A stretch of DNA of 64,000 bases from Pycnopodia helianthoides (GCA_032158295.1 CM063256.1:11690953-11754952); one strand, 5' to 3'; shown: positions 38,901 through 42,310, counted from the first letter of the stretch. The notes: generated by a model not told the origin, from the letters alone. Made by a program: numbers and translations.

Positions 38901-41753
38901 TTCAGTTTACATAATGTAGTCTTGTAAAGCGCCGGTATCCGCCCAAAAGGGACTCACGGCCGGCGCTCGCTCATGATAGAAAGAAGAAAGAAAAACAGTT
39001 CTAAAGAAAGGGACAAAAATATGTTGAATATCACTGGTCAGCATTCACTTTAAAAAGATGAGTTTTGAGAGCAGTTTTAAAGGAACAATACAGAATTGGT
39101 TTTTGCTAACAAAACAGTTGCTGGCAATGTAAGCACTTTATGTAATCCACCATATACATAAACTGACAAACCTGTAGAAGTTTGAGATCGATCGGCCATC
39201 TGGGTCACGAGAAAATAGTGAAAAACCGATTACACATTTGCATGAAATCATATAGATTCAACAAATGAATAAAACGCTCAATGAGCGATAAACTCCAATC
39301 TGAAAATTAGTTTATTCATTTCTCATCAAATATGGCATTTCAGACAGAAATATTTCAAAGAATGTTTTCTACTATCATCATCATTAGACCGTGTAAGTTT
39401 TATGTAAATCTGTGATCAAAAAGTATATTTTACAATTTTTTTTTTACCAATTCTGTAATGTTTCCTTTAATTTCATTTCATTTTGATATACTTCTCCCTG
39501 CCCACTTCTGTTTGACTCTTCAAGATGTGAGCTTGATTATAAACTGCTATACATTCTGTGTAATAATAATAACAATGGGCATTTATAGTGCGCTCTTAAC
39601 ACTGGGTACCACAGTGCTTAAAGGCAGTGGACACTATTGGTAATTACTCAAAATAATTATTAGCATAAAACCTTACTTGGTAACGAGTAATGGGGAGAGG
39701 TTGACAGTATAAAACATTGTGAGAAACGGCTCCCTCTGAAGTGACATAGTTTTCGAGAAAGAAGTAATTTTCCGCGAATTTGATTTTGAGACCTCAGAAT
39801 TAGAATTTGAGGTCTCAAAATCAACCATCTGAAAGCACACAACTTCGTGTGACAAGGGTGTTTTTTCTTTCATAGTTATCTCGCAACTTCGACGACCAAT
39901 TGAGCTCAAGTTTTTACAGGTTTGTTTTTTTGTGCATATGTTGAGATACACCAAGTGAGAAGACTGGTCTTTGACAATTACCAATGGTGTCAAGTGTCTT
40001 TAACAGGAAACACAAACAAAAGGGAATAAATAAAGGCACTAATAATGGGAAAGACAGTGGTATACTCTGTTGATGTGTTCATTACATTCACTAATTAATC
40101 GTTTCCCGTTTGCTCTGTAGAACCAAGTGGTATGATCATTGGTAATATATCCGGATCGTGCAAGTCGGGTTTCTATTACGTCACGTCTCTTCCCAAGACG
40201 AACCTCTTCCTTCTCATCGTGGAGAATTGGAGAAACAACAAAGAAAGCATGTACTTTAACTTCAACTGCAAGATCACAAACAGGTGAGCAGATCCCCCAC
40301 CCCCCCACACACACAAGTGTATAATGACCTCCAATCGTGGACCCTCCTTTGTTCAACTCTTTGTCCTGACAAACATGGACCCCATTGTTTTCCTTTGTGA
40401 TAGCAAACGTGGACCTATTGTCCCTTTTGTTGTAAGCTTTTCCACTGTCCACGACCACACATCTCTTATGTAATATGCACGATAGGGCTATAGGTGCTGC
40501 TCAGTGGACGGGGGCGTGTCCGACCGCCTCTCAGACAATGCAGCTTTGCATGCGTCCAACAGTAATGAGGTGACAGGCAGTGCTCCTGGCGTAAGAAAAT
40601 CGGGTGACTAATCAAATTTCAGGTTACAAACCGGAACGTTACCGTACATCCATTTTACGTCCGTCCCTTACCTTTACTTATGGGACAGACCTGATAAGGT
40701 CCATTAGGTCCATAAGGTCCAAAAGGTCCATAAGGTCCATAAGGTCCATAAGGTCCATAAGGTCCATTAGGTCCATTAGGTCCATAAGGTCCATAAGATC
40801 CATAAGGTCCATAAGGTCCATAAGGTCCATTAGGTCCATAAGGTCCATTAGGTCCATTAGGTCCATAAGGTCCAAAAGGTCCATAAGGTCCATAAGGTCC
40901 ATAAGGTCCATAAGGTCCATTAGGTCCATAAGGTCCATAAGGTCCATAAGGTCCATAAGGTCCATTAGGTCCATAAGGTCCATTAGGTCATTAGGTCCAT
41001 AAGGTCCATAAGGTCCATAAGGTCCATAAGGTCCATTAGGTCCATAAGGTCCATAAGGTCCATAAGGTCCATTAGGTCCATTAGGGCCCGCTCATCGTTC
41101 TCTCTCTGTGTGGACTTATGTGGCTTGTCCTGGCCGAGCAGTCTGGTGCATCAGACTCGAGTCCTGACGGCCTAGTCAACTGAAAGAGGGGGGTCGTTTC
41201 CCAGACATGACACTTGACACTTGTATCTTTGAGCAAGGCATCTCACCATAGATGCTTCTCTTAACCCAGGTGTATAAACGGGAACCAGAGAGGGCTGAGA
41301 CAGTATTAGCGCTAAGGGACTCTTCGATGTTACCTACTATGAACTTGAATGTTAAAAAAATCATGAAACAAATCAGTCTAGGCTTACCTCTGGTCAGTTT
41401 TGACTTGTCTTTCAAATTTTCTGGCCAAACTTTGATGTGCAAGTAGCTTTTTGCGCAGTTTTCAAACGGCAGAAAAATGCTGTTTGTTGTCTTTTTTAAC
41501 ATTTTGTAACTTGTTCATGTCCTTTTCTAAAAAACCTTACAGAGTTTCGGCCACCGGAGCATTTCGCATCATCAACGGCACCTGCGCTCACGAAGACGTT
41601 GCGGCATCACTGGCGAGCCAGAACAGGTGCCCTTCCCCGACCAATTATGAAATCACAAACTGTACGTACATCGCCGGGGGACCGAGAAGCAGTGAGATTG
41701 CGTGGGGTGTTCTCATGGTGAACATGTTGTCTATGGTTTGGCTGATTGGATGA
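2766..41753 (+). CDS. Calcium-channel alpha2delta-like / VWFA-Cache protein (22 exons)
   Basis: Joined exons give about 1193 residues, close to the alpha2delta length (about 1100-1150) and CACHD1 (about 1270). Seen: signal peptide at residues 1-26; helical VWA_N-like region at about 45-215; a VWA domain from about 263 with a full MIDAS set (D269, S271, S273 as DCSYS; T353; D384 in TDG); Cache-like regions at about 450-660 and 750-890; many Cys and N-glycosylation sequons in the last 300 residues; a hydrophobic C-terminus (about 1175-1193) with no cytoplasmic tail. Known of the family: alpha2delta subunits are extracellular, membrane-anchored partners that raise surface density of voltage-gated calcium channels through the MIDAS. 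The RVR at 249-251 just before W253-Y254 aligns with the RRR motif of alpha2delta-1. The tail favours alpha2delta over CACHD1, but parts of the Cache regions resemble CACHD1, so I leave the symbol open. Exon 10 lacks one base, so the literal sequence would stop at 18460. The start has a good context (A at -3, G at +4). Confidence 0.88.
3190..3515 (+). mobile_element. tRNA-headed SINE, subfamily 1 (5'-damaged)
   Basis: Keeps the box-B-like GGTTCGAATCCCGG (3246-3259), then the body 'gagcaaggcatttaaccata' and 'ggtaaccctgtttcag'. The box A side is degraded. Full relatives at 4613-4990 and 11283-11575; one at 49017-49240 lacks the head. Confidence 0.7.
3766..3915 (+). CDS. Gene 1 exon 2: VWA_N region
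   Basis: Encodes residues 68-117, ending FAKKEEAAK. The acceptor is the TAG at 3763-3765, which keeps phase 0 with exon 1. The nearer AG at 3772-3773 would break the frame. Donor GTAATG at 3916. The helical, charged composition fits the VWA_N part of alpha2delta proteins. Confidence 0.82.
4613..4990 (+). mobile_element. tRNA-headed SINE, subfamily 1
   Basis: Box A TGGCCGAGCGGT and box B GGTTCGGATCC give a Leu/Ser-tRNA-like head with a long variable arm. The body matches 3190-3515, and it ends in an A-rich tail (about 4977-4993). Pol III-type SINE in intron 2 of gene 1. Confidence 0.82.
5193..5447. repeat. Large near-perfect inverted repeat (hairpin)
   Basis: Two arms of about 100 bp: 'aatagtagtaaacttgcggg', then 'gggaggagtgttggctctga', reverse-complemented on the right. 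The centre carries GACGTTTCGAAC and CCGAAACGTTGAGACC, related to the hammerhead-like motifs elsewhere in the window. Probably two inverted copies of a retroelement terminus. Confidence 0.75.
5911..6054. mobile_element. Palindromic MITE, family E, copy 1
   Basis: GGGGTCGATTTCACAAAACT at the left, then repeated 'ggactagtcct', with a degraded right end. A longer, cleaner copy is at 19841-20006 and a diverged one at 60478-60625. Confidence 0.72.
6207..6601 (+). mobile_element. TTAA MITE family A, copy 1
   Basis: TTAA plus AGGAACATAACAGAATTGG at the left and its inverse at the right. piggyBac-type TTAA target duplication, about 390 bp, no coding capacity. Interior words: 'tagtagaaaacatccctt' and 'cgctcagtgagcg'. 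Confidence 0.88.
6640..6760 (+). mobile_element. Hammerhead-like retroposon terminus, copy 1
   Basis: AGCCTTTGAGAAAGACTCTG, then GGGTCGAAACGTCAGG (6688-6724). Same terminus as the insertions at about 34560-34800 and 46491-46743. Confidence 0.5.
6800..7130. mobile_element. Dispersed repeat, family I
   Basis: Matches 26950-27330: 'ggaatgtggttt', 'gagagagggattcaaaacat', 'ctcaaaaacgctaccacctt'. It resembles family B in layout (start near 'ggtaattcctcc'). Termini are not resolved. Confidence 0.5.
7298..7679 (+). mobile_element. TTAA MITE family A, copy 2
   Basis: TTAA and AGGAACATTACAGAATTGG at the left; right inverse slightly damaged (AATTTGGAATGTTCCTTTAA). It ends 37 bases before gene 1 exon 3, so it supplies part of the exon's upstream intron and possibly its polypyrimidine or branch region. 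Confidence 0.87.
7717..7859 (+). CDS. Gene 1 exon 3
   Basis: Encodes residues 118-164 plus two bases of codon 165, beginning [12 protein letters not shown]. Acceptor TTGTAG, donor GTAAGT. Its acceptor lies only 37 bases after the end of a MITE copy (7298-7679). Confidence 0.82.
8213..8500 (+). mobile_element. tRNA-headed SINE, subfamily 2
   Basis: Head 8213-8306 with box A TGGCCGAGCGGA and box B GGTTCGAATCCCGG, then 'tccctgagcaagacactt' and 'aggctgtatactccccaggg'. A second copy is at 32557-32910. Confidence 0.82.
8524..8876 (+). pseudogene. Two degenerate tandem copies of gene 1 exon 4 (5' half)
   Basis: Units at 8524-8700 and 8701-8876 repeat, with a 176-177-bp period, the intron end, the acceptor (TTCAAG|GTACTTTT) and the first half of exon 4. 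The third unit is the real exon. Compared with the exon, both extra units carry an 8-base insertion (CAGCCAGC type), so reading from exon 3 meets TAA within about 20 codons. They lack the exon's 3' half and donor and continue into 'aagccctctaagcctttgt'. Confidence 0.85.
8939..9091 (+). CDS. Gene 1 exon 4: DLDEVF segment before the VWA domain
   Basis: The frame from exon 3 (AC|G) gives TYFRQAVS and then residues up to QDPQLR. The segment [17 protein letters not shown] matches the conserved ALDEVF...EDP stretch of alpha2delta. Donor GTAAAC at 9092. Its first half and upstream intron occur in three tandem copies (see 8524-8876); this third copy is the only one that stays open. Confidence 0.87.
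9095..9310 (+). mobile_element. LINE 3' end fragment, copy 1
   Basis: Matches 12810-13025: 'tttctttggaatagtcttcc', then the 3' UTR words 'tatgcgcttagaggct' and 'ggcgctttacaaat'. It is the terminus of a CR1/L2-like non-LTR element, lying straight after the exon 4 donor. Confidence 0.7.
9366..9530 (+). CDS. Gene 1 exon 5: pre-VWA RxR-W-Y motif and first MIDAS half
   Basis: Encodes residues 217-270, with [16 protein letters not shown], then DPRVRTWYI and DVVIVLDC. The last AG joins the T of exon 6 to make the first MIDAS serine. R251 is in the place of the third arginine of the alpha2delta-1 RRR motif, known for gabapentinoid binding. Acceptor TTGCAG, donor GTTAGT. Confidence 0.9.
9540..10169. 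other. Intron 5 sequence, no gene
   Basis: An ATT microsatellite (9537-9560), then AT-rich unique-looking sequence. The minus-strand frames here are hydrophobic by composition and have no splice or domain support. Confidence 0.4.
10170..10715. repeat. 24-bp minisatellite, about 22 units
   Basis: Unit close to GTTGTATCTTGATTTTGCAA plus AAAC. Variants alternate 'gcattaa' and 'gcaaaaa' and 'tatc'/'tgtc'. The period is a multiple of three, so both strands stay open without being genes. It lies in intron 5 of gene 1. Confidence 0.9.
10978..11106 (+). CDS. Gene 1 exon 6: VWA domain, rest of DxSxS
   Basis: Continues the MIDAS as [16 protein letters not shown], then [15 protein letters not shown], a typical VWA first helix and second strand. 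Residues 271-313 plus part of 314. Acceptor GGACAG, donor GTAAGG at 11107. A short inverted-repeat element begins directly at the donor. Confidence 0.9.
11107..11230. mobile_element. Short inverted-repeat MITE at the exon 6 donor
   Basis: Ends GGCCATATCTGAATCGGGGG... and ...CGCCGATTTCGACAC, with GGCTACGGCTGCGGCTACG inverted as GTAGCCATAGCC. Family relatives at 21930-22075 and 59030-59150. Confidence 0.6.
11283..11575 (+). mobile_element. SINE subfamily 1, head missing
   Basis: Starts at 'gtgcccttgagcaaggcact' just past box B and runs to an A-rich tail with an ATAATAAAAT end. Strong match to 4700-4990. Confidence 0.78.
11726..12111 (+). mobile_element. TTAA MITE family B, copy 1
   Basis: TTAA at both ends, left 'aacacttgacactattggta', right 'ccaatagtgtccactgcc'. 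A central palindrome built on GAGACCTCAAATTCTAATTC lies at about 11909-11950. Other copies at 28209-28596 and 39618-40003. Confidence 0.85.
12240..12412. mobile_element. Fragment of the 25856-26456 element
   Basis: 'cacgtgaacacacaaagtgt', 'caacgtatcc' and 'gtgaaacctctct' match the arms of the large GGATAC-rich inverted-repeat element. Only one end survives. Confidence 0.5.
12517..12645 (+). CDS. Gene 1 exon 7: VWA domain with MIDAS threonine
   Basis: Residues 315-356, with the helix [21 protein letters not shown]353 in EGTSE is at the MIDAS threonine position (GIT-D in mammalian alpha2delta-1). Acceptor CCAAAG, donor GTGAGA. Confidence 0.82.
12692..13025 (+). mobile_element. LINE 3' end fragment, copy 2 (RT C-terminus)
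   Basis: Translated, it reads ...[20 protein letters not shown], then [15 protein letters not shown], the usual C-terminal end of CR1/L2-type reverse transcriptase ORFs. It is followed by a 3' UTR ending in ATT repeats. Dead 5'-truncated copy in intron 7. Confidence 0.75.
13037..13727. mobile_element. Two adjacent family C MITE copies
   Basis: 13037-13396 and 13399-13727 both run from 'gtgtgttcaacattgg'/'gtgtgtttcaacattgg' to 'ccaatgttgtacatgtgctt'/'ccaatgttttacatgcgctt'. They are diverged from each other, so they are old neighbours rather than a recent duplication. Confidence 0.6.
13948..14323 (+). mobile_element. TTAA MITE family A, copy 3
   Basis: TTAA ends; AGGCACATTACAGAACTGG at the left and the consensus inverse at the right. 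Confidence 0.86.
14324..15655. other. Intron 7 remainder
   Basis: 14370-14520 resembles 4470-4560 and 5640-5715 ('acactgaagaacaaa', 'cctcaaatga', 'caatggctttt'), an old unnamed repeat. The rest shows nothing recognisable. Confidence 0.4.
15656..15777 (+). CDS. Gene 1 exon 8: VWA domain, third MIDAS aspartate
   Basis: Encodes [17 protein letters not shown], then [15 protein letters not shown]. The hydrophobic strand followed by TDG is the VWA metal-site loop (D384). Acceptor AAACAG, donor GTGTGT at 15778. Confidence 0.88.
15878..16515. repeat. About 80-bp minisatellite, 8 units
   Basis: Units begin 'acgccctccctccgtgttaa' (15879, 15956, 16034, 16120, 16198, 16270, 16356, 16433 approximately) and run through 'ctatggagagtgcgagtgcg' and 'aggaactgggtgatagttt'. 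Some units duplicate 'gatagttt'. Intron 8 of gene 1. Confidence 0.88.
16595..16698 (+). CDS. Gene 1 exon 9
   Basis: The split GGT codon, then [20 protein letters not shown] and on to ADPR; residues 399-432. It covers the late VWA region between the TDG loop and the next strand. Acceptor TTTAAG, donor GTACGT at 16699, phase 0. Confidence 0.78.
16835..17202. mobile_element. TTAA MITE family H, degraded copy
   Basis: 'aataacaaacctgtgaaaat', 'aggagaaaatagtgataagc', 'ttcagactaaaattaagcaa' and the right end 'ccttttgatacctttaa' match 46179-46839 and 59831-60238. Confidence 0.55.
17555..17700 (+). mobile_element. tRNA-like SINE head
   Basis: Box A-like TGGCTCAGTTTG and box B GGTTCAAATCC are spaced as in a tRNA, followed by a T run and AATGAAC-type tail. 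The acceptor arms do not pair well, so it is not called a tRNA gene. Confidence 0.5.
17700..18255. other. Intron 9 remainder
   Basis: T-rich sequence ending in 'aaataaagcgccatataaat' (18131-18150), a LINE/SINE-type 3' terminus with ATT repeats. No gene seen. Confidence 0.4.
18256..18511 (+). CDS. Gene 1 exon 10: end of VWA / first Cache region, frameshifted
   Basis: Starts [20 protein letters not shown], then [10 protein letters not shown], in phase with exon 9. Read literally the frame hits TGA at 18460. From about 18411 the other frame carries the expected sequence ([20 protein letters not shown]) and joins exon 11 in phase. So one base is missing near 18409-18412, through assembly or read error, an allele, or a genuine lesion. 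All flanking exons stay open, which favours an error. Donor GTAAGT at 18512. Confidence 0.85.
18590..18800 (-). mobile_element. tRNA-derived SINE (Asn-like head), minus strand
   Basis: On the minus strand: GATTAGATAGCTCAGTTGGT..., an anticodon-like loop with GTTAA, and box B GGTTCAAAT (rc of 18731-18800). The body includes the word 'aaccaagacaaaattga'. A second, more diverged copy follows at 18940-19080. Others at 29270-29660 and 55135-55240. Confidence 0.7.
19119..19510 (-). mobile_element. TTAA MITE family A, copy 4
   Basis: TTAA ends with AGGAACATTACAGAATTAG; inverse orientation to copies 1-3. Confidence 0.87.
19841..20006. mobile_element. Palindromic MITE, family E, copy 2
   Basis: Almost perfect 165-bp palindrome: GGGGTCGATTTCACAAAACT...CTTAGGACTAGTCCTAGGC on the left and the exact inverse on the right, meeting at TAAGTAACTGGTCTTAAC. 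Confidence 0.85.
20198..20342 (+). CDS. Gene 1 exon 11: Cache-like domain core
   Basis: [18 protein letters not shown], then [17 protein letters not shown]. This is the hallmark Cache pattern (LGVVGVD, a helix, then FLID..G....HP) shared by alpha2delta and CACHD1. Residues 519-566. Acceptor TCTTCAG, donor GTGAGT. Confidence 0.9.
20343..21426. other. Intron 11 remainder
   Basis: 'tatatacaggcctgtgaatt' (20360) and its inverse (20660-20682) suggest an inverted-repeat insertion of about 330 bp. It includes a poly-A/T stretch at 20437-20467. 20710-21420 looks unique. Confidence 0.4.
21430..21567. repeat. 7-bp satellite (CCTTGAA)n, about 19 units
   Basis: Nearly uninterrupted CCTTGAA repeats starting right after 'ggaaataaatgaa', a common retroelement tail. 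Probably an expanded 3' tail. Confidence 0.93.
21781..21927 (+). CDS. Gene 1 exon 12: Cache region
   Basis: Residues 567-615: [15 protein letters not shown], then [17 protein letters not shown]. Acceptor CGACAG, donor GTAAAG at 21928, both phase 0. An inverted-repeat element starts a few bases past the donor. Confidence 0.86.
21930..22075. mobile_element. Inverted-repeat MITE at the exon 12 donor
   Basis: 'ctgcagctacggctacggct' and 'agccgtagctgtagccgaag' are inverted arms. Left end GTGTCCGAACTGGCGGC and right end GCAATATTCGGATCTGGCG. It begins within about 10 bases of the exon 12 splice donor. Confidence 0.6.
22218..22636. mobile_element. GGGCCC-ended MITE, copy 2
   Basis: Left end GGGCCCAATTTCTTGTCTCT and right end ATGGAATTGGGCCC. 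The interior is a fusion of the 1649-type and the 'gcaggataccagtcac' type. Confidence 0.65.
22638..22889. mobile_element. GGGCCC-ended MITE, copy 3
   Basis: GGGCCCAATTTCATGGCTCT with the exact inverse at the right; nearly identical to copy 1. It ends 43 bases before exon 13. Confidence 0.82.
22932..23042 (+). CDS. Gene 1 exon 13: end of first Cache domain
   Basis: [20 protein letters not shown], then [16 protein letters not shown]. The TDYS.A..L strand matches GTDYSLALVLP of alpha2delta. Acceptor CTCTAG (22926-22931), phase 0, 44 bases after a GGGCCC MITE. Donor GTTTGT. Confidence 0.86.
23098..23488 (+). mobile_element. TTAA MITE family A, copy 5
   Basis: TTAA ends, AGGAACATTACAGAATTGG at both. 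It shares with copy 6 the variants 'gtgcaagggtgtaatcgg' and 'gatggccaatcgatc', so these two form a subfamily. Confidence 0.88.
23489..25539. other. Intron 13 remainder
   Basis: No coding signal. 23940-24060 resembles the segment after 21568 ('caagtaagctttcgg', 'gtaattaccatgaagcatga' type). 24480-25300 looks unique. Confidence 0.35.
25540..25648 (+). CDS. Gene 1 exon 14
   Basis: [20 protein letters not shown] and on to ARRVLPG; residues 653-688 plus the first base of 689. Acceptor TTACCAG, donor GTAATG. It links the two Cache regions and contains a sequon (NSS). Confidence 0.82.
25856..26456. mobile_element. Large inverted-repeat element with GGATAC arrays
   Basis: Left end AGAGAGGTTTCGCAAG and right end CTTGCGAAACCTCTCT are exact inverses. 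Inside each, GGATAC/GATACG words repeat in tandem. About 600 bp, no coding capacity. A TA or TAAT may be the target duplication. Confidence 0.78.
26950..27330. mobile_element. Dispersed repeat, family I, copy 2
   Basis: Matches 6800-7130 through 'gtacattggtaattgctcc', 'aaggaatgtggttt' and 'ctcaaaaatgctaccacctt'. A GA microsatellite at 27079-27095. Confidence 0.5.
27953..28178 (+). CDS. Gene 1 exon 15
   Basis: Residues 690-763: [20 protein letters not shown], a C-Y-C pair (PRCYCDPNS) and an acidic stretch before CPNSLVQRH. Acceptor CTTCAG, donor GTATCT at 28179. Phases agree on both sides. Confidence 0.85.
28209..28596 (-). mobile_element. TTAA MITE family B, copy 2
   Basis: TTAA ends; 'aggcactggacactattggt'; central palindrome GAGACCTCACGCGTGAGGTCTC. 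It begins 31 bases after exon 15. Confidence 0.85.
28872..29265 (+). mobile_element. TTAA MITE family A, copy 6
   Basis: TTAA ends, left AGGAACATTACAGAATTGT. Same subfamily as 23098-23488. Confidence 0.87.
29270..29670. mobile_element. tRNA-derived SINE cluster (Asn-like head)
   Basis: A plus-strand head at 29378-29446 (GCTAGATACCTCAATCGGTA, box B GGTTCAAATTC) between minus-strand remnants at 29270-29330 and 29590-29670. The shared tail 'ctttcccttgtggtttatga' occurs in both orientations, so these look like nested or inverted copies. Confidence 0.6.
29828..29983 (+). CDS. Gene 1 exon 16: second Cache-like region
   Basis: [20 protein letters not shown], then [20 protein letters not shown] and YDPTK. 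The G.FR.YPG...R.YDP motif repeats the layout before the VWA (LRKFPGREW...YDPR) and matches alpha2delta (GGITRVYPKEAG). Acceptor ATCAG, donor GTATGT. Confidence 0.88.
30290..30610 (-). mobile_element. LINE 3' end fragment (minus strand)
   Basis: The minus-strand translation ...[20 protein letters not shown] is the usual C-terminal end of a CR1/L2-type ORF2. The 3' UTR runs to 'ataatgcgcc' and ATT repeats at 30283-30310. Frameshifted upstream. Confidence 0.6.
30899..31107 (+). CDS. Gene 1 exon 17: second Cache-like region
   Basis: [20 protein letters not shown], then [19 protein letters not shown], then a Cys-rich stretch ([11 protein letters not shown]). This is the RPWY...Y.D..G.G...VS.A pattern of the second Cache module. 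Acceptor TTGCAG, donor GTAAGA. Confidence 0.9.
31140..31346. mobile_element. GGGCCC-type MITE relative
   Basis: 'gcgggataccagtcacaaat', 'ggctggtaagcccattctgg' and the end CTCTATGAAATTGTGCCCT match the interior and end of 22218-22636. Confidence 0.55.
31764..31985. mobile_element. Dispersed element, family J, copy 1
   Basis: 'gacctttcccatgaagatat', 'gggttggcaaacgccgcaga', 'cgcttgtgcgtcacgcca', 'ttgccaaccagtagggagag'. A second copy is at 52943-53218. The ends look weakly inverted. Confidence 0.6.
32557..32910 (+). mobile_element. tRNA-headed SINE, subfamily 2, full copy
   Basis: Box A TGGCCGAGCGGT, box B GGTTCGAGTCC, the body as at 8213-8500, then a LINE-like tail 'tgtgtaaagcgctatataaa' and ATT repeats. 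The shared tail suggests mobilisation by a CR1/L2-type LINE. Confidence 0.85.
33240..33490 (-). mobile_element. Penelope-like LTR-type repeat (family F), minus strand
   Basis: The minus strand carries 'ttcggtttgaggtaacacca', then 'ttctactaccgcggagtaga' and 'gggagacttctcagttctga'. Other copies at 46990-47290 and 51470-51606, and a trace at 43063-43140. The assignment to Penelope-like elements is inferred from the ribozyme-like motif that follows one copy (47321-47362). Confidence 0.5.
33600..34015 (-). mobile_element. LINE ORF2 C-terminal fragment (minus strand)
   Basis: The minus-strand frame is open for 131 residues: [20 protein letters not shown], then [20 protein letters not shown] and [19 protein letters not shown]. 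This is the conserved C-terminal region of CR1/L2-type reverse transcriptase proteins. The catalytic RT domain is absent. It ends about 75 bases before exon 18. Confidence 0.82.
34091..34292 (+). CDS. Gene 1 exon 18: cysteine-containing linker
   Basis: [20 protein letters not shown], then [19 protein letters not shown] and [17 protein letters not shown]; residues 886-952. Acceptor TGACAG, donor GTGGGT. It corresponds to the CDCKRNSDVMDC-type cysteine segment of alpha2delta proteins. Confidence 0.85.
34560..34800 (+). mobile_element. Hammerhead-like retroposon, copy 2
   Basis: A TC-rich stretch (34630-34656), 'ttcatgtatttccacttgac' and GTTAGCCTTCGAGAAAGACT...GTCCAAACGTCGGGCC match 46491-46743 (inverted). 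The 5' limit is unclear. Confidence 0.55.
35180..35460 (+). mobile_element. tRNA-like SINE, third type
   Basis: 'gctggctagtgcatgaagcg' and box B GGTTCGATTCC form a tRNA-like head, followed by a body 'gctctcccatgttcctccct'. Only one copy is recognised in the window. Confidence 0.5.
35525..35926 (-). mobile_element. TTAA MITE family A, copy 7
   Basis: TTAA ends, full TIRs, reverse orientation; a small 'gatgttt' duplication at 35811-35822. Confidence 0.88.
36440..36700. mobile_element. SINE-head remnants
   Basis: 36597-36684 is a plus-strand tRNA-like head ('gtctggcggtttagtgcatc', box B-like GGTTTCAAATCCCGG). 36425-36490 carries a minus-strand box B (rc of GGGATTCGAAC). Confidence 0.5.
36759..36969 (+). 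CDS. Gene 1 exon 19
   Basis: [16 protein letters not shown], then [20 protein letters not shown], corresponding to the C.ILDDGGFLL...N segment followed by helices. Residues 954-1023. Acceptor TCACAG, donor GTAACT at 36970, phase 0. A SINE head lies about 75 bases upstream. Confidence 0.86.
37040..37925. other. Intron 19 remainder
   Basis: A short ATTC microsatellite at 37281-37300. Otherwise no gene or clear repeat. The CGCGCGCG at 37550-37558 is notable only as a short simple run. Confidence 0.35.
37926..38064 (+). CDS. Gene 1 exon 20
   Basis: [20 protein letters not shown], then [18 protein letters not shown]; residues 1024-1069. Acceptor TTCCAG, donor GTAAGG at 38065, with one base carried into exon 21. 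Confidence 0.83.
38129..38382 (+). mobile_element. TTAA MITE family A, copy 8, internally deleted
   Basis: TTAA and both TIRs kept (AAGAACATTACAGAATTGG; AATTCTGTAATGTTCCTTTAA at the right), but about 140 bp of the right half is missing. Such deletions are typical of cut-and-paste MITEs. Confidence 0.86.
38815..39060. other. Intron 20 repeat-like segment
   Basis: 'ttgtaaagcgccggtatccg' (38923-38942) resembles LINE/SINE 3' tails. Remainder unassigned. Confidence 0.3.
39077..39470 (-). mobile_element. TTAA MITE family A, copy 9
   Basis: TTAA ends, AGGAACAATACAGAATTGG, reverse orientation, close to copy 7. Confidence 0.87.
39618..40003 (-). mobile_element. TTAA MITE family B, copy 3
   Basis: TTAA plus AGGCAGTGGACACTATTGG at the left, 'caagtgtctttaa' at the right; central palindrome GATTTTGAGACCTC...GAGGTCTCAAAATC. 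Nearly identical to 11726-12111 inverted. Confidence 0.87.
40121..40283 (+). CDS. Gene 1 exon 21
   Basis: [20 protein letters not shown], then [20 protein letters not shown]. The TNLFLLIVE strand matches TNLIFIMVE near the alpha2delta C-terminus. Acceptor CTGTAG, donor GTGAGC at 40284. Confidence 0.87.
40692..41085. repeat. 9-bp minisatellite (AAGGTCCAT)n, about 43 units
   Basis: Units alternate AAGGTCCAT and TAGGTCCAT, with rare AAAGGTCCA variants and one 8-base slip at 40990. Being a multiple of three it is open on both strands, so the Arg-Ser-Ile and Met-Asp-Leu reading frames are not genes. Intron 21 of gene 1. Confidence 0.95.
41121..41330 (+). mobile_element. SINE remnant
   Basis: 'tcctggccgagcagtctggt', then 'gagcaaggcatctcaccata' and 'gatgcttctcttaaccca' match the subfamily 2 SINE; box B is lost. 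Confidence 0.55.
41543..41753 (+). CDS. Gene 1 exon 22: C-terminus with GPI-type tail
   Basis: [19 protein letters not shown] and on to a hydrophobic end [18 protein letters not shown], stop TGA at 41751-41753. GGPRSS just before it could hold the omega site. There are no charged residues after the hydrophobic stretch, as in GPI-anchored alpha2delta subunits. Acceptor TTACAG. Confidence 0.87.
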
Positions 41754-42219
41754 ACCTTGATTCTAGGGTTTTCGTTGTCTATTGTTCTTACTCACAGTGC
41801 AAATAACCTTGAAACCATCGTAACTGGTCCCATTTTCACAGAGTCGGTTGAGCACAAAAACTAGCTATTAAAGCGTACAATGTTTACCAGCCAAAAATAC
41901 CATGTCGTGTGCACTGATTGGGACTGGTTCCCTGCTCATTTCTTCCCACAGCAGAAATTTGTTAGGCCACATTTTCTGCCTGAGGCAGATCTCCAAAATA
42001 GACTTGTTCAAGTCTGGCGAGCGTTCAACCAAAAGCATACACTTGAGTAACACCTCAATGTTTGACAAGTTCGCAACTTGCACGGTCTAAAAGCATGGAC
42101 AATGTTTAGCGAAATGCTGGTCAAGGTAATTTCGAAATCTGCCATTTTAGTTAATCCCCTAAGATGCAACACGACACACTTCACAAATGTGTTGATCCAT
42201 TTGTAATTTCCACAGGTAT

Positions 42220-42310
42220 ATTTACTTGGGTGGGATTCGAACCCACACCCTTTGCCATTCTAGAGCAGATATCTTACCACTAGACCGCGGAGATTGTCCG
42301 GTAGCTAGAG
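42220..42310 (-). mobile_element. tRNA-like sequence, minus strand
   Basis: Minus strand: GCGGTCTAGTGGTAAGATAT (box A) and GGGTTCGAATCCCACCC (a good T arm). The acceptor stem does not pair, so this is a SINE head or tRNA relic rather than a working tRNA. Confidence 0.45.

Noticed and set aside
40604..41002. Arg-Ser-Ile and Met-Asp-Leu repeat proteins
   Set aside because: They are translations of the 9-bp minisatellite within intron 21.
42225..42300. Functional tRNA gene on the minus strand
   Set aside because: The T arm is good, but the acceptor stem does not pair.
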